From contig NZ_JAUTAR010000001.1 of NCBI RefSeq assembly GCF_030818695.1, forward strand, positions 4,272,501-4,336,500: a stretch of 64,000 nucleotides of DNA, read 5' to 3'. The notes under the pieces were generated by a model, which made no database searches, had not been told where the DNA came from, and saw only the letters and a program-made list of their open reading frames with translations. A program made the position numbers and the translations under genes. The stretch comes from Chryseobacterium sp. SORGH_AS_0447 (GTDB lineage: Bacteria > Bacteroidota > Bacteroidia > Flavobacteriales > Weeksellaceae). Shown piece by piece: positions 53,124-63,701 of the stretch. How positions within the stretch are numbered: the first letter of the stretch is position 1; each line of letters starts with the position of its first letter.

Positions 53124-53924
53124 TTACGGTTTAAATGACTGGTACTGGTCCTTGAATTTCATATAGCTCGCTTCATCGATGGTAAATTCTCCGTACCATA
53201 CATAATCGAAAATATAGGAAAGATCGTAGAACTGGTTTTTCAGATGGGGAACTTTCAGTTCTGCCAGATAATCTTTATTTGTTTTTTCAGGGTTCCAGGT
53301 GATTAATTTTTTATCACTCAGTTTTTTCAGGATAAATAAGAACTGATACCGTACCGCCGAACGGAAATCACCAGATTTCTCAAACTTCAGGATGCTCTCC
53401 GGAAAATTGATCTCGTGAATGTTTTCATGCAGCTCTTCCTCTCTGATGTCTACTTTCCTGTTTTTCTTGCCAAACAGTGAAAATCCACCGTTTGCAATTA
53501 AATATTTAACAATAAAATACAATAGGAAACCGACAAGCAGAATGGCAAAAAACCGGATTAAAACACCAGCTACGTTTCCTGTTTTCGTAAAAATGGTTTT
53601 TCCGAAAATACTATCCAGCAGCCGGCCGATTTTATCCATTAGTTTTTCCCAGAAAGACATCCGGGGCTTTACTGTCGTATAATCGAAATCTTTCCCGTTA
53701 TAACGGGATGGCACATTAGGTTTAAAATTTTTAGGATATACTGTATTTTCACTGACCGGATTTTTCTGCAGAACAGAATCCGCACGGTACATATTTCGGT
53801 AATGTCCGGTATCGATAGAATCAACATATACTTCTGCTGACGTCGGAGGCGGGCCACTTTCCGTCTGAGCAGAGGTATGCCCAACGGTGAAAAAAATCAG
53901 TAATAAAAAAGTCAGCTTATTCAT
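53124..53924 (-). CDS. DUF4129 domain protein
   Basis: A 266-residue exported membrane protein: signal peptide (ends about GHTSAQ, residue 20), linker, a membrane helix (VLIRFFAILLVGFLLYFIVKYL, about 118-140), and a C-terminal DUF4129 domain with W-F-Y-rich motifs (LITWNPEKTNKDYLAEL, FDYVWYGEFTIDEASY). It overlaps the next upstream gene by eight bases, so translation is likely linked. Confidence 0.84.
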   Translation of the reverse strand: MNKLTFLLLIFFTVGHTSAQTESGPPPTSAEVYVDSIDTGHYRNMYRADSVLQKNPVSENTVYPKNFKPNVPSRYNGKDFDYTTVKPRMSFWEKLMDKIGRLLDSIFGKTIFTKTGNVAGVLIRFFAILLVGFLLYFIVKYLIANGGFSLFGKKNRKVDIREEELHENIHEINFPESILKFEKSGDFRSAVRYQFLFILKKLSDKKLITWNPEKTNKDYLAELKVPHLKNQFYDLSYIFDYVWYGEFTIDEASYMKFKDQYQSFKP

Positions 53925-54876
53925 TATTCCCGATGGTTTCTATTTCTGCCAGTTCCACTTTCTGGTGCAGATCAGTACGGCTATCATAATACATCAGTCC
54001 TGAATTTATGTATAAAACATTCATCAGCAAAGTAGAAACAAGTGACGAGATGCCATAAATAACAAAGAATACCATCCCGAAATTTCCAGCCATAGGATTC
54101 TGCTCAAAATTTCCGTCAGGAGCAGTTGTACTTAGCTTTACGATATAAATAATCATTGGTACAGCCGTAAAAATACTGCTTACAACATAAAACAGGAGCC
54201 CCATGATAAGGGTAGAACCCCAGTATTTCCAGTAGGGTGAACTTTCGCGTCCATTTGGGTATGAAAACTGTGAACGGATGGCATAGCTTAAGCTTTCGAA
54301 AAAGCCTCTCTTTCCGTTAAAATAATCATAGCATAGAAAAGTGACCGTATTAAACAGATTGGGCAGCAAAAAAAGCATTAAGGCAATACCAATAATTAGG
54401 AAAACAAGGATATAGGTAATCCCGAAAAGCACAGTTGCACCTGGCATTACCAATAAGGTTAAACCTGCATAAAGTATAAAGACTTTTCTGATATTGCTTT
54501 TAAAATCAGTTAAAATGTCATCTGTTTTTATAACAGTTTTCCCTTCTGCGATTCTTTTCATGTAAAAAACGGGAAAAAGAAGATTGATCGTCATTAACGC
54601 CGTTGAAAGAATAAACAGAAAAATTCCCAACCCCACAAACATTCCCAAGTTATCGGTTAAATACTGTTCCAGATAATAGCTCTGCCCGCTGATATTCGAG
54701 CCGACAAGTGCCCCGAAAAATTCTCTGAAACCTAAGACGATCACAATAACCATCAGGATCAGGAGCAATCCGTTCAGGAGAATAAAGTTTTTAAAATAAT
54801 TTTTTCCGTATTGTTTAAAGAAAGCAAAACTGTCACTGATAAAAGTTCCGAAATCTCTTTTTTTATAAAGCTGCAT
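53917..54876 (-). CDS. Multi-pass membrane protein of the DUF4129 cluster
   Basis: A 319-residue protein with about six to eight hydrophobic segments and a basic N-terminus. I do not identify a Pfam family with certainty; it resembles glycerophosphodiesterase-membrane-type or DUF4013-like proteins. Its stop overlaps the DUF4129 start and its own start overlaps the SpoIIM-like gene by 14 bases. Tight packing suggests a membrane complex with the neighbours. Confidence 0.75.
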   Translation of the reverse strand: MQLYKKRDFGTFISDSFAFFKQYGKNYFKNFILLNGLLLILMVIVIVLGFREFFGALVGSNISGQSYYLEQYLTDNLGMFVGLGIFLFILSTALMTINLLFPVFYMKRIAEGKTVIKTDDILTDFKSNIRKVFILYAGLTLLVMPGATVLFGITYILVFLIIGIALMLFLLPNLFNTVTFLCYDYFNGKRGFFESLSYAIRSQFSYPNGRESSPYWKYWGSTLIMGLLFYVVSSIFTAVPMIIYIVKLSTTAPDGNFEQNPMAGNFGMVFFVIYGISSLVSTLLMNVLYINSGLMYYDSRTDLHQKVELAEIETIGNNE

Positions 54877-55846
54877 GATGAATCTGGTTATTAGTTTTTT
54901 TATTGACGATAGCAGGATATACGAAATAATAAAATCCGATGATCACCAGTGAGCCGAAAATAATAATTAAATTCAGAAACAGGGGCATGGTAAGCGCGTG
55001 ACGGGTTACATATCCTTCGATGATGCCTGCACAGATGGTAAAAGGAACCGTACTTAAAAATATTTTAAATGAATCCCTAAATCCGTTTTTAAAAGAATTG
55101 AACCTTGAATACGTTCTCGGGAATAAAATTGAAGTGCCTAAAATCAGCCCGCACATCGCCTCTACCACCATCGAAAAAATTTCGAAGACCCCATGAAGCC
55201 AGATTCCCCTTGCACTGTCTTTCAAAGCTCCGTAATCATAAAAAAAGTATTGAAATGAGCCGAGCATTACGCTATTGGACAGCAATGCGTATAATGTTCC
55301 TACTCCTCCGATGATTCCGTAAATATAAAGCTTTGCACCGACGCCGATATTGTTGAAAATAATCCCGATCGTACTTCCCCAAGTTGAGCCGCTCTGATAT
55401 ACCCCAACGGCATTTCCGCTCTTGATATTTTCGATGGTCTGATTGACATAGTCTTCCCCTAAAATGATTTTAGCGAAATCTTTATCGTAAACGGCCGAGA
55501 GTATGCCGATCAAGGTAAATAAGGTAAAAAACAGAAAAGCATATCCCAGATACCTCCTGTACTGAAAAACCAACAAAGGGACTTCCGTTTTAAAAAAATA
55601 AACCAGCCTGTTTTCCTCTACTCTTTTGGTTTTGTAAATTTTCTGGAAAATCTGAGCCGAAAGATGGTTCAGATAAACGGTGGTATTGCTTTTGGGATAA
55701 TAGGTCTGCGCAAAAGAAAGGTCATTCACCAGGTTGATGTACAGCGAAGAGAGGTCATCGGGATTTTTTTTAATTTTCCCCTGGATAACCTGTTCGATTC
55801 CCAACCATTTTTCTTTATTTTGTTTAATGAAATAAACTTCTCTCAT
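54863..55846 (-). CDS. SpoIIM-like membrane protein
   Basis: A 327-residue integral membrane protein of the stage II sporulation protein M family, which is not linked to sporulation outside Firmicutes. The start at 55846 is chosen (MREVYFIKQNKEKWLGIE); the 12 codons upstream of it do not fit. After a soluble head of about 90 residues come several membrane segments. It is divergent from the RDD gene with only 27 bases between the two start codons. It heads the minus-strand run. Confidence 0.82.
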   Translation of the reverse strand: MREVYFIKQNKEKWLGIEQVIQGKIKKNPDDLSSLYINLVNDLSFAQTYYPKSNTTVYLNHLSAQIFQKIYKTKRVEENRLVYFFKTEVPLLVFQYRRYLGYAFLFFTLFTLIGILSAVYDKDFAKIILGEDYVNQTIENIKSGNAVGVYQSGSTWGSTIGIIFNNIGVGAKLYIYGIIGGVGTLYALLSNSVMLGSFQYFFYDYGALKDSARGIWLHGVFEIFSMVVEAMCGLILGTSILFPRTYSRFNSFKNGFRDSFKIFLSTVPFTICAGIIEGYVTRHALTMPLFLNLIIIFGSLVIIGFYYFVYPAIVNKKTNNQIHHAAL

Positions 55847-55873
55847 AATTGTAAGGCTAAAATAATAAAAATT

Positions 55874-56623
55874 ATGTCTCAAATTGCCATTAATACCTCA
55901 CAAAATGTAAATATTAATTTCAACACAGCCAGTGTCGGAGACCGGATGATTGCATTTATTCTCGACCTTCTCATCCAGGTAGCTTATACCATTGCAATTT
56001 TTTACATTTTCTTCAATATTCTGGATTTGGGGTATCTGCTGAATGGCCTGGATCCCTGGTCTATAAGGGCTGTATATGTGATCCTTCTTTTTCCTACCTT
56101 CGTTTATCCTTTGGTGTTGGAAAACTTAATGGAAGGACAGACGCCGGGAAAAAAAATTATGAAGATTCGGGTGGTTAAAATCGACGGTTACCAAGCGGGA
56201 TTCGGCGATTATATGATTCGCTGGATATTCCGGATTATTGACACCACATTTATGGGAGTGGTGGGATTGATCGCTATGATTGTATCCAAAAACAACCAGC
56301 GGCTGGGTGATATTGCAGCCGGCACAGCAGTTATTTCATTGAAAAACAGCATTAATATTTCCCATACGATTCTGGAAAACATTAAAGAGGATTATATTCC
56401 TACTTTCCCGCAGGTTATTGCCCTTAGCGACAATGATATGAGGATTATCAAAGACAATTATATAAAAGCCATCCGCGTAGACGACCGACAGATTATCAGC
56501 AGGCTTTCCGACAAGATTAAAAGTATCCTGAAACTTGAAGTAGACCCTACTAAAATGACGGAAAGACAATTTATCGGAGTGGTGATTAAAGATTATAATT
56601 ATTATACCGGCAAGGACAGCTAG
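55874..56623 (+). CDS. RDD family membrane protein
   Basis: A 249-residue protein with an RDD domain (residues about 19-155) in which three membrane helices carry the Arg/Asp pattern: SVGDRMIAFILDLLIQ, MEGQTPGKKIMKIRVV and NNQRLGDIAAGTAV. A soluble C-terminal region follows. The start at 55874 is selected; the open frame 70 codons upstream lies over the SpoIIM gene on the other strand. RDD proteins are often found beside SpoIIM/MoxR clusters; function unknown. Confidence 0.85.
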   Translation: MSQIAINTSQNVNINFNTASVGDRMIAFILDLLIQVAYTIAIFYIFFNILDLGYLLNGLDPWSIRAVYVILLFPTFVYPLVLENLMEGQTPGKKIMKIRVVKIDGYQAGFGDYMIRWIFRIIDTTFMGVVGLIAMIVSKNNQRLGDIAAGTAVISLKNSINISHTILENIKEDYIPTFPQVIALSDNDMRIIKDNYIKAIRVDDRQIISRLSDKIKSILKLEVDPTKMTERQFIGVVIKDYNYYTGKDS

Positions 56624-56821
56624 AAAGGAATGGTGAATTTTTTATCTTTTATAAAATTCCATTGATCAACATCATTTAAAAGCAATGTTATTCTTTAAAG
56701 GACCTGATAGTGTATTGTCGTATATAAAAATTGACAGCGAAGCTGATCCACAATTCACCATCGACTCTTCACCTTTAGCCATACGGTGTGGTTTTTGTAC
56801 TTTTAAGACTAAAATTTCATT

Positions 56822-57112
56822 ATGCGATTCGAGAATAACAAATCAGGAAACGGTGGGGTAATTACGTTAAATAACGAAATTAAAGAAGTCGGAAGATTAA
56901 CATATACTATTTTCCCGCAGGATCATAAACTGGTGATCTCATTTGTTCTGGTCCACCGGGAGTTTGAGGGCCGGGGAATGGGAAAATACCTGGTTGAGGA
57001 AGCGATTAAGTTTGCCAGAGAAAATAACTGGAAGGTGTATCCGCATTGTTCCTATGCAAGATCGGTGATGATGCGTATGCGTGATGTCGAGGACGTATTT
57101 CTACAACGTTAA
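56822..57112 (+). CDS. Small GNAT family N-acetyltransferase
   Basis: A 96-residue GCN5-like protein of the short YidJ type (GNAT with few strands). Visible motifs are VHREFEGRGMGKYLVEEAIKFA (acetyl-CoA loop) and the VYPHCSYARSVM tail with the conserved H-C-x-Y/F. Target is unknown. Its last 12 bases overlap the end of the convergent glycosyltransferase gene. The 198 bases before it hold no gene. Confidence 0.85.
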   Translation: MRFENNKSGNGGVITLNNEIKEVGRLTYTIFPQDHKLVISFVLVHREFEGRGMGKYLVEEAIKFARENNWKVYPHCSYARSVMMRMRDVEDVFLQR

Positions 57113-58072
57113 AACTTCATTGACCAAGATCTCTTCAATGTCATTTGGATAATCTACTCTGAGATGCTGATCAGAAGCGACCCAACTTCGGATTTCTTCC
57201 ACTTTCAGAATCTTGGAATTCGGAATTCCCATTTTATCAAGAGCGCAGGCATTACATTCCTGTTCATATTGATTGTGAATCGGGATGACAAATAATTTTT
57301 TATCCATGAAAAGAGCTTCTGCAGGGCTTTCGAAACCGGCATTACAGAGAATTCCCTCACAACTTTCAAAAGCTTTTAAATATTGAATTTCGTCAATCGG
57401 GAAGATTTCAACGTTTTTCTCTTTAAACTGAAGTCTCGAATATTTAGAAAATACCTTCCATTCTACCGGAATTTGTTTTAGTACCTTCGTAATATTTTCA
57501 TCTGAAAAACTGGGAAGATATACCAGATAGAAGCCTTTCTTTTCCGGATGAAGATTTCTGATTTTTTGACGGATAACCGGCTTTTTGATTTGTGGATGAT
57601 AATTCTCAAAATGAAAACCGATTCTTTTCTTACTGGGAACATAATATTTTAGAACTAATTCTCCAAAAAAGTCTTTCTTGTCAGGCTTGGGTGTTTCTTT
57701 AAATAACATCGAAGCCTGATGACTCAGTTCGATCATCGGAATGTTTTTTAGTTTGCATGCCCAGCCGGTTAAAGGTTCATAATCATTGATAATTAAATCA
57801 TATTTCGAAAGATCGATTTCCTGAATATTACGAGCCGCTTCCAAAAATTTATTATCCGTAAACGTTTTGCGGTAGGATAAACCGCCTGTTTTGTTATAAA
57901 GCAGAGAAATACCTTTATATTGGAAATTAACGTCAAAATCAGCTTTTAACTGCGACTGGTGCCCGCTAATGAGGGTATCTACTGCTGCATATTTTTTTAA
58001 GATCGGAACGATTTCCTGTGCACGAGCGACATGCCCGTTACCGGTTCCTTGGAAAGCATATAGGATTTTCAT
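57101..58072 (-). CDS. MurG/GT28-like glycosyltransferase
   Basis: A 323-residue GT-B glycosyltransferase-like protein. N-terminal GNGHVARAQEIVPIL is the MurG-type glycine loop and the C-terminal GILCNAGFESPAEALFMDKKLFVIP with QYEQECNA fits a nucleotide-sugar site. It overlaps the upstream metallophosphoesterase gene by four bases, so the pair may act together on a lipid or glycan. The acceptor is unknown. Confidence 0.85.
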   Translation of the reverse strand: MKILYAFQGTGNGHVARAQEIVPILKKYAAVDTLISGHQSQLKADFDVNFQYKGISLLYNKTGGLSYRKTFTDNKFLEAARNIQEIDLSKYDLIINDYEPLTGWACKLKNIPMIELSHQASMLFKETPKPDKKDFFGELVLKYYVPSKKRIGFHFENYHPQIKKPVIRQKIRNLHPEKKGFYLVYLPSFSDENITKVLKQIPVEWKVFSKYSRLQFKEKNVEIFPIDEIQYLKAFESCEGILCNAGFESPAEALFMDKKLFVIPIHNQYEQECNACALDKMGIPNSKILKVEEIRSWVASDQHLRVDYPNDIEEILVNEVLTL

Positions 58073-58896
58073 GTTGTGAAATTGGTTACAATTTTTAGAA
58101 GGTCAGTATGGTCTATGTCCTGAATTTCTTCAGCTCCATCGTCTTTTAGCAGATGTTTGTGATCCTCATAATAAAAAATCTTCCATTCATTTTCATTGTA
58201 TTCCAGTGCCGATAGATTTTCGATCCAGTCTCCGGAATTCATATAGATACACGAACCTTTCTTATTAACAACTTCCCGAATTTGCGGCTGATGAATATGG
58301 CCGCAAATTACATAATCATAATGATTGTCGATAGCCAGTTCAGAAGCAGTCAGCTCGAAATCTCCGATATATTTCACCGCTTTTTTCACGTTATTCTTGA
58401 TCTTTTTCGAAAAGGAATATTTTTCTTTACCCATCTTTTCTAAACACCAGTTAACAATATTGTTGATAACGATAAGCAGATCATATCCTTTACCGCCTAG
58501 CTTAGCAATCCATTTCGAATGCTGTACAGAAGCGTCAAAGACATCACCATGGAAGATCCATGTTTTTTTATCGTTAATGTTAAGACAGATTTTATTGCAG
58601 ACTTTCAGCTTACCCAGTTCGAAGTCGGTAAACTTCCGGAACATTTCGTCGTGATTTCCGGTGATGTAGAATACATCGGTATTTTTTGTAGCCAAAGAAA
58701 GGATCTTTTTGATCACTTTCAGGTGAGGCTTAGGGAAGTAAGACTTTTTAAACTGCCAGATATCGATGATATCACCGTTCAGTACCAAAGTTTTAGGCTG
58801 AACAGAATTGAGATACCTCAGCAATTCTTTAGCCTTACATCCATAAGTTCCCAAATGAACATCCGATATAACAACCAATTCAACGTTTCTTTTCAT
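58069..58896 (-). CDS. Metallophosphoesterase, LpxH-like
   Basis: A 275-residue metallophosphoesterase with the core motifs SDVHLG, NGDIIDIW, GNHDE, FHGDVFD and GHIHQP, similar to UDP-2,3-diacylglucosamine diphosphatases. The start at 58896 is an ATG; the longer frame begins at TTG. It is the first gene of a two-gene unit with the MurG-like protein. Real LpxH activity is not certain, since this family includes many phosphatases. Confidence 0.85.
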   Translation of the reverse strand: MKRNVELVVISDVHLGTYGCKAKELLRYLNSVQPKTLVLNGDIIDIWQFKKSYFPKPHLKVIKKILSLATKNTDVFYITGNHDEMFRKFTDFELGKLKVCNKICLNINDKKTWIFHGDVFDASVQHSKWIAKLGGKGYDLLIVINNIVNWCLEKMGKEKYSFSKKIKNNVKKAVKYIGDFELTASELAIDNHYDYVICGHIHQPQIREVVNKKGSCIYMNSGDWIENLSALEYNENEWKIFYYEDHKHLLKDDGAEEIQDIDHTDLLKIVTNFTT

Positions 58897-58953
58897 AGTT
58901 TTATGCAAAGAAACTATTTGAAAATTAACTGTATATGAATGCTATATTATTTT

Positions 58954-59694
58954 TTATAACGTTTCCATCAACTCTTCAGTGACTTCCATGTTGTGATATA
59001 CGTTCTGAACGTCATCATCGTCTTCAAAACGCTCCAGCATTTTCATATTTGCTTTGAACTGTTCTTCATTTACTTCTTTGGTGTTATTAGGAATTCTCTG
59101 AAGTTCCGCGCTTTTAGCCTCAATTCCAAGTTCATCCAACTTATGGGATAATGAACCAAAATCTTCAAAAGCTGTAGTGATCATTACTTCCTCTTCATCT
59201 TTTTCCACATCTTCTGCACCACCGTCGATCATTTCCATTTCGAAATCATCCCAATCCATTTTAATCTGTGCTAAGTCGATTGTAAAAATTCCTTTTCTAT
59301 CGAAGATGAAAGCAAGTTCACCATTTTTACCCAGGTTACCGTCAAACTTATTAAAAACAGCTCTTACATTGGCTACGGTTCTTGTGGTATTGTTGGTCGT
59401 GCACTCGATGAAAAAAGCAACTCCGCCCTGGCCATATCCTTCGTAAGTAATTTCCTCATAATTTTCAGCATCTGCGCCACTCGCCTTTTTAATAGCTCTT
59501 TCTACGTTATCTTTTGGCATATTGGCCCCCTTGGCATTCTGGATACATCTTCGCAATGCAGGATTCGATTCCGGATCCGCTCCGCCTGCTTTTACAGCTA
59601 ATGCGATGTCTTTACCTATTTTGGAGAAAGTTTTGGCCATCTTATCCCATCTGGCCATTTTAGAAGCTTTTCTATATTCAAATGCTCTTCCCAT
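58954..59694 (-). CDS. yebC: YebC/PmpR family protein
   Basis: A 246-residue YebC-type protein. The family binds DNA as a regulator or acts on translating ribosomes at proline stretches. Seen motifs are MGRAFEYRKASKMARWDKMAK at the start, KGANMPKDNVERAIKKASG and YEGYGQGGVAFFIE, and the acidic patch VEKDEEEVMITT. Length is normal. A hairpin lies between it and the OmpA gene. Confidence 0.9.
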   Translation of the reverse strand: MGRAFEYRKASKMARWDKMAKTFSKIGKDIALAVKAGGADPESNPALRRCIQNAKGANMPKDNVERAIKKASGADAENYEEITYEGYGQGGVAFFIECTTNNTTRTVANVRAVFNKFDGNLGKNGELAFIFDRKGIFTIDLAQIKMDWDDFEMEMIDGGAEDVEKDEEEVMITTAFEDFGSLSHKLDELGIEAKSAELQRIPNNTKEVNEEQFKANMKMLERFEDDDDVQNVYHNMEVTEELMETL

Positions 59695-59741
59695 TTTTAT
59701 TTTTAATTTTCAACAAAATTAATTAAAAGTCAACGAAAAAA

Positions 59742-59768
59742 AAATACCCCCAGAACACTGGAGGTATT
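59742..59768 (-). terminator. Terminator of the OmpA gene
   Basis: AATACCCCCA pairs with TGGAGGTATT with one C-A mismatch and a short loop; A's at 59735-59742 form a T-run on the minus strand. It follows the OmpA-derived frame (stop 59788). Confidence 0.65.
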
Positions 59769-59787
59769 TATATTTAGAAAACTTTAA

Positions 59788-60018
59788 TTATTTTCTTCTT
59801 TTAGCAGCAGCTTTTTTCTTAGCTGGAGCTTTTTTAACTTTTACCGGAGTCGGATCTTCGTAATCTCTTTTCTTAAGAGCTTCCCACTGAGCCGCATCTT
59901 CGATAGCTGTTACTACCACTTTTCTGTCTACTTGTCTTTCAGCATCAGTAGCTGTAGCTGGTACAGTAGCTTTCGCTTTACCAACACCGATAGATTTAAG
60001 AGCGTTAGCATCTACAAC
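59788..60018 (-). pseudogene. Out-of-frame C-terminal end of the OmpA gene
   Basis: This frame (to 59788) completes the OmpA domain of the gene at 60005: VDANALKSIGVGKAKATVPA followed by the RQVDRKVVV core that closes the OmpA-C fold, then a Lys/Ala-rich tail (VKKAPAKKKAAAKRRK). It is joined to the upstream frame by deleting one A of the pair at 60016-60017. An ATG at 60027 lets it look like a separate ORF, but the sequence is clearly the end of OmpA. Confidence 0.85.
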
Positions 60019-61273
60019 CTCTAGCATCTAAAGCAGCAACTACCGCAGCAGCTCTTTCTCTAGATAATTTCAAGTTGTAAGCTTCAGAACCTTTAGCATC
60101 GGTTCTACCTTCTAATAGGTAGTTACCTCCGTCTTTTTTGATCAATTCTGCTGCATTATCAAGAGCTGCTTTAGATTCAGCTTTGATTGTAGCTTTGTTG
60201 AAATCGAAGAATACACTTCCGAATTGTTGTTCTAATTCAATAGCAGTTTGCTTTTTAGGCTTAGGACATCCGTTGTATTCTGGAAGACCTGGAACTGTAG
60301 GACAAGCATCATCTTTATCTAGGATACCATCTCCATCAGTATCTGGCCAAGGACAACCATTGTTTTCAGCTGGACCTGCAACTGTAGGACAAGCATCATC
60401 TTTATCGATTACACCGTCACCGTCAGTATCTGGCCAAGGGCATCCGTTGTTTTCAACTGGACCTGCCACGTCTGGACATTGATCATCTTTATCTGGAACA
60501 CCATCACCGTCAGTATCAGGACATCCCTGGAATTCTGGTAAACCTGGTGTATCTGGACATAAATCGTCTTTATCTAAGATACCATCTTTATCTCTATCTC
60601 TGTTTCCGAATCTGAAGTTAAGAGATGCGGAAGCTTGCCAGAAATTAGCAACGTTTGATTTGTCACCTGGAGTTGATACGTAATCTCCTTGTACACCTAA
60701 ACCGAAGTTTTTAGTTAACCAGAAGTTAACACCAGCACCAGCAGCAACCGTAAAGAAATTAGCTTTACCATTTTCGTTACCGTTCTCACCGTTGCTCACC
60801 ATTACACCGTTAGCATCCATTCTTGGGAATGTTAACGAAGTATAATCGTGTCTTAGGTAGTTAGCACCAACTCTTAAATATGGATCGAACCAAGATTCTT
60901 CATTCCAGATAAGCCCTGCAGCTTTAGCCTGGAAACCAAGACCTGTCATTAACATGAATTCTTTACCCATATTGAATCTCTTGTTCTCCACGTTACCAAC
61001 GGTAGTTTGCCAGTCGATAACCAAACCTTTACCGATGTTCCTAGCTACGGTAAGTTTTGACAATGGAGGTGTAATAGAGAAATTGTTCACATTGAACATT
61101 GTTTTTGTCAAGTTTCTAGCAGAGAATGTATTACTGAAATTACTTCCCTGTGCAAGGTGATTTTCCGCGTGAGCACCAACTCCGATCAACCACGGATTGT
61201 TGGTAGTCTGAGCGAACACAGTAGAAGCAACAGTAAGTGCCAATGCTGAAATTCCTAATTTTAGATTTTTCAT
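60005..61273 (-). CDS. OmpA family outer-membrane protein with TSP3 repeats (frameshifted near the end)
   Basis: An outer-membrane protein with signal peptide (MKNLKLGISALALTVASTVFA), an N-terminal beta-barrel (about 23-225), a linker of thrombospondin type 3 repeats (DTDGDGV-DKDDACPT units, about 230-330; calcium-binding in the family), and an OmpA-C peptidoglycan-binding domain. The domain is intact up to SRERAAAVVAALDARG, where an extra T after GGT moves the frame to a premature stop at 60005. One base removed would restore about 495 residues. Such a major protein is unlikely to be lost, so a sequence error is the first thing to check. Confidence 0.82.
   Translation of the reverse strand: MKNLKLGISALALTVASTVFAQTTNNPWLIGVGAHAENHLAQGSNFSNTFSARNLTKTMFNVNNFSITPPLSKLTVARNIGKGLVIDWQTTVGNVENKRFNMGKEFMLMTGLGFQAKAAGLIWNEESWFDPYLRVGANYLRHDYTSLTFPRMDANGVMVSNGENGNENGKANFFTVAAGAGVNFWLTKNFGLGVQGDYVSTPGDKSNVANFWQASASLNFRFGNRDRDKDGILDKDDLCPDTPGLPEFQGCPDTDGDGVPDKDDQCPDVAGPVENNGCPWPDTDGDGVIDKDDACPTVAGPAENNGCPWPDTDGDGILDKDDACPTVPGLPEYNGCPKPKKQTAIELEQQFGSVFFDFNKATIKAESKAALDNAAELIKKDGGNYLLEGRTDAKGSEAYNLKLSRERAAAVVAALDARGCRC
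60281..60560 (-). repeat. Tandem TSP3-coding repeats in OmpA
   Basis: Four to five direct copies of an approximately 75-90 bp unit coding for DxDxDG(V/I)xDKDDxCP followed by a short GCPWP linker. Confidence 0.75.
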
Positions 61274-61350
61274 AGAATTAAATGATTAAATAATTGATAA
61301 TGCAAAATAAATATAATTTTTCTTTATATACAAAGTTTTTACGCTGATTT

Positions 61351-61809
61351 TTAACTTTTCTTTAATATTCTGTCGAGGTTTCGTTTATTTTCTCTATCTT
61401 TTATGCTTTCCCTTTTATCAAAGAGTTTTTTCCCTCTACCAAGCGCAATCAGGACCTTTGCTTTACCCCTGTCATTGATATATAATTTTAAAGGTATGAT
61501 CGTGTTGCCTGCATCCTTTAACTTTTTTTCAAGTTTTTGTAATTCTTTTTTGTGCAAGAGCAATTTCCGTTCCCTTTTTGTTTTATGATTATAAAAAGTT
61601 CCCAATTTATATTCATCAATCATCATGTTAATAATGTATAATTCCCCATCAATAAACTGACAGAATGATTCTGCAATGGATGCTTTTGAAGAACGCAAAG
61701 ATTTGATTTCCGTACCTGTTAAAACCATTCCCGCTTCAAATTCTTCAAGAATTTCGTATTCAAAACGGGCTCTCCTGTTGAGTATATTTACTGTTTTTTC
61801 AATCTTCAT
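61351..61809 (-). CDS. smpB: SsrA-binding protein SmpB
   Basis: SmpB carries tmRNA to stalled ribosomes in trans-translation. The 152-residue protein (start 61809, MKIEKTVNILNRRARFEYEI) has the OB-fold motifs LTGTEIKSLR and ASIAESFCQFIDGELY, then GRGKKLFDKRESIKDRENKR, the basic C-terminal tail that enters the mRNA channel. The longer frame upstream begins at TTG and is rejected. Confidence 0.95.
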   Translation of the reverse strand: MKIEKTVNILNRRARFEYEILEEFEAGMVLTGTEIKSLRSSKASIAESFCQFIDGELYIINMMIDEYKLGTFYNHKTKRERKLLLHKKELQKLEKKLKDAGNTIIPLKLYINDRGKAKVLIALGRGKKLFDKRESIKDRENKRNLDRILKKS

Positions 61810-61927
61810 TTTAATTTGTTGTATTAGGATCAATGCAGAAGGATTGCATTTCCGGCAAATCGGTCAAAGACTTCTCACCATCCTGTTATTTATCTTATGG
61901 AATATATAAAAAATATCCCATATTTAA

Positions 61928-63622
<1,695 letters not shown>

Positions 63623-63642
63623 AATACATTACCTAGAATTTT

Positions 63643-63672
63643 AAAAGCGTTTCATTCCGAAACGCTTTTTTA
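63643..63672 (+). terminator. Terminator of the ABC-F gene
   Basis: AAAAGCGTTTC (63643-63653) pairs with GAAACGCTTTT (63659-63669), then T's. It ends the ABC-F unit before the GH13 gene. Confidence 0.85.
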
Positions 63673-63701
63673 TTTATACATTAGGGTAAATATCTGATCT
63701 C

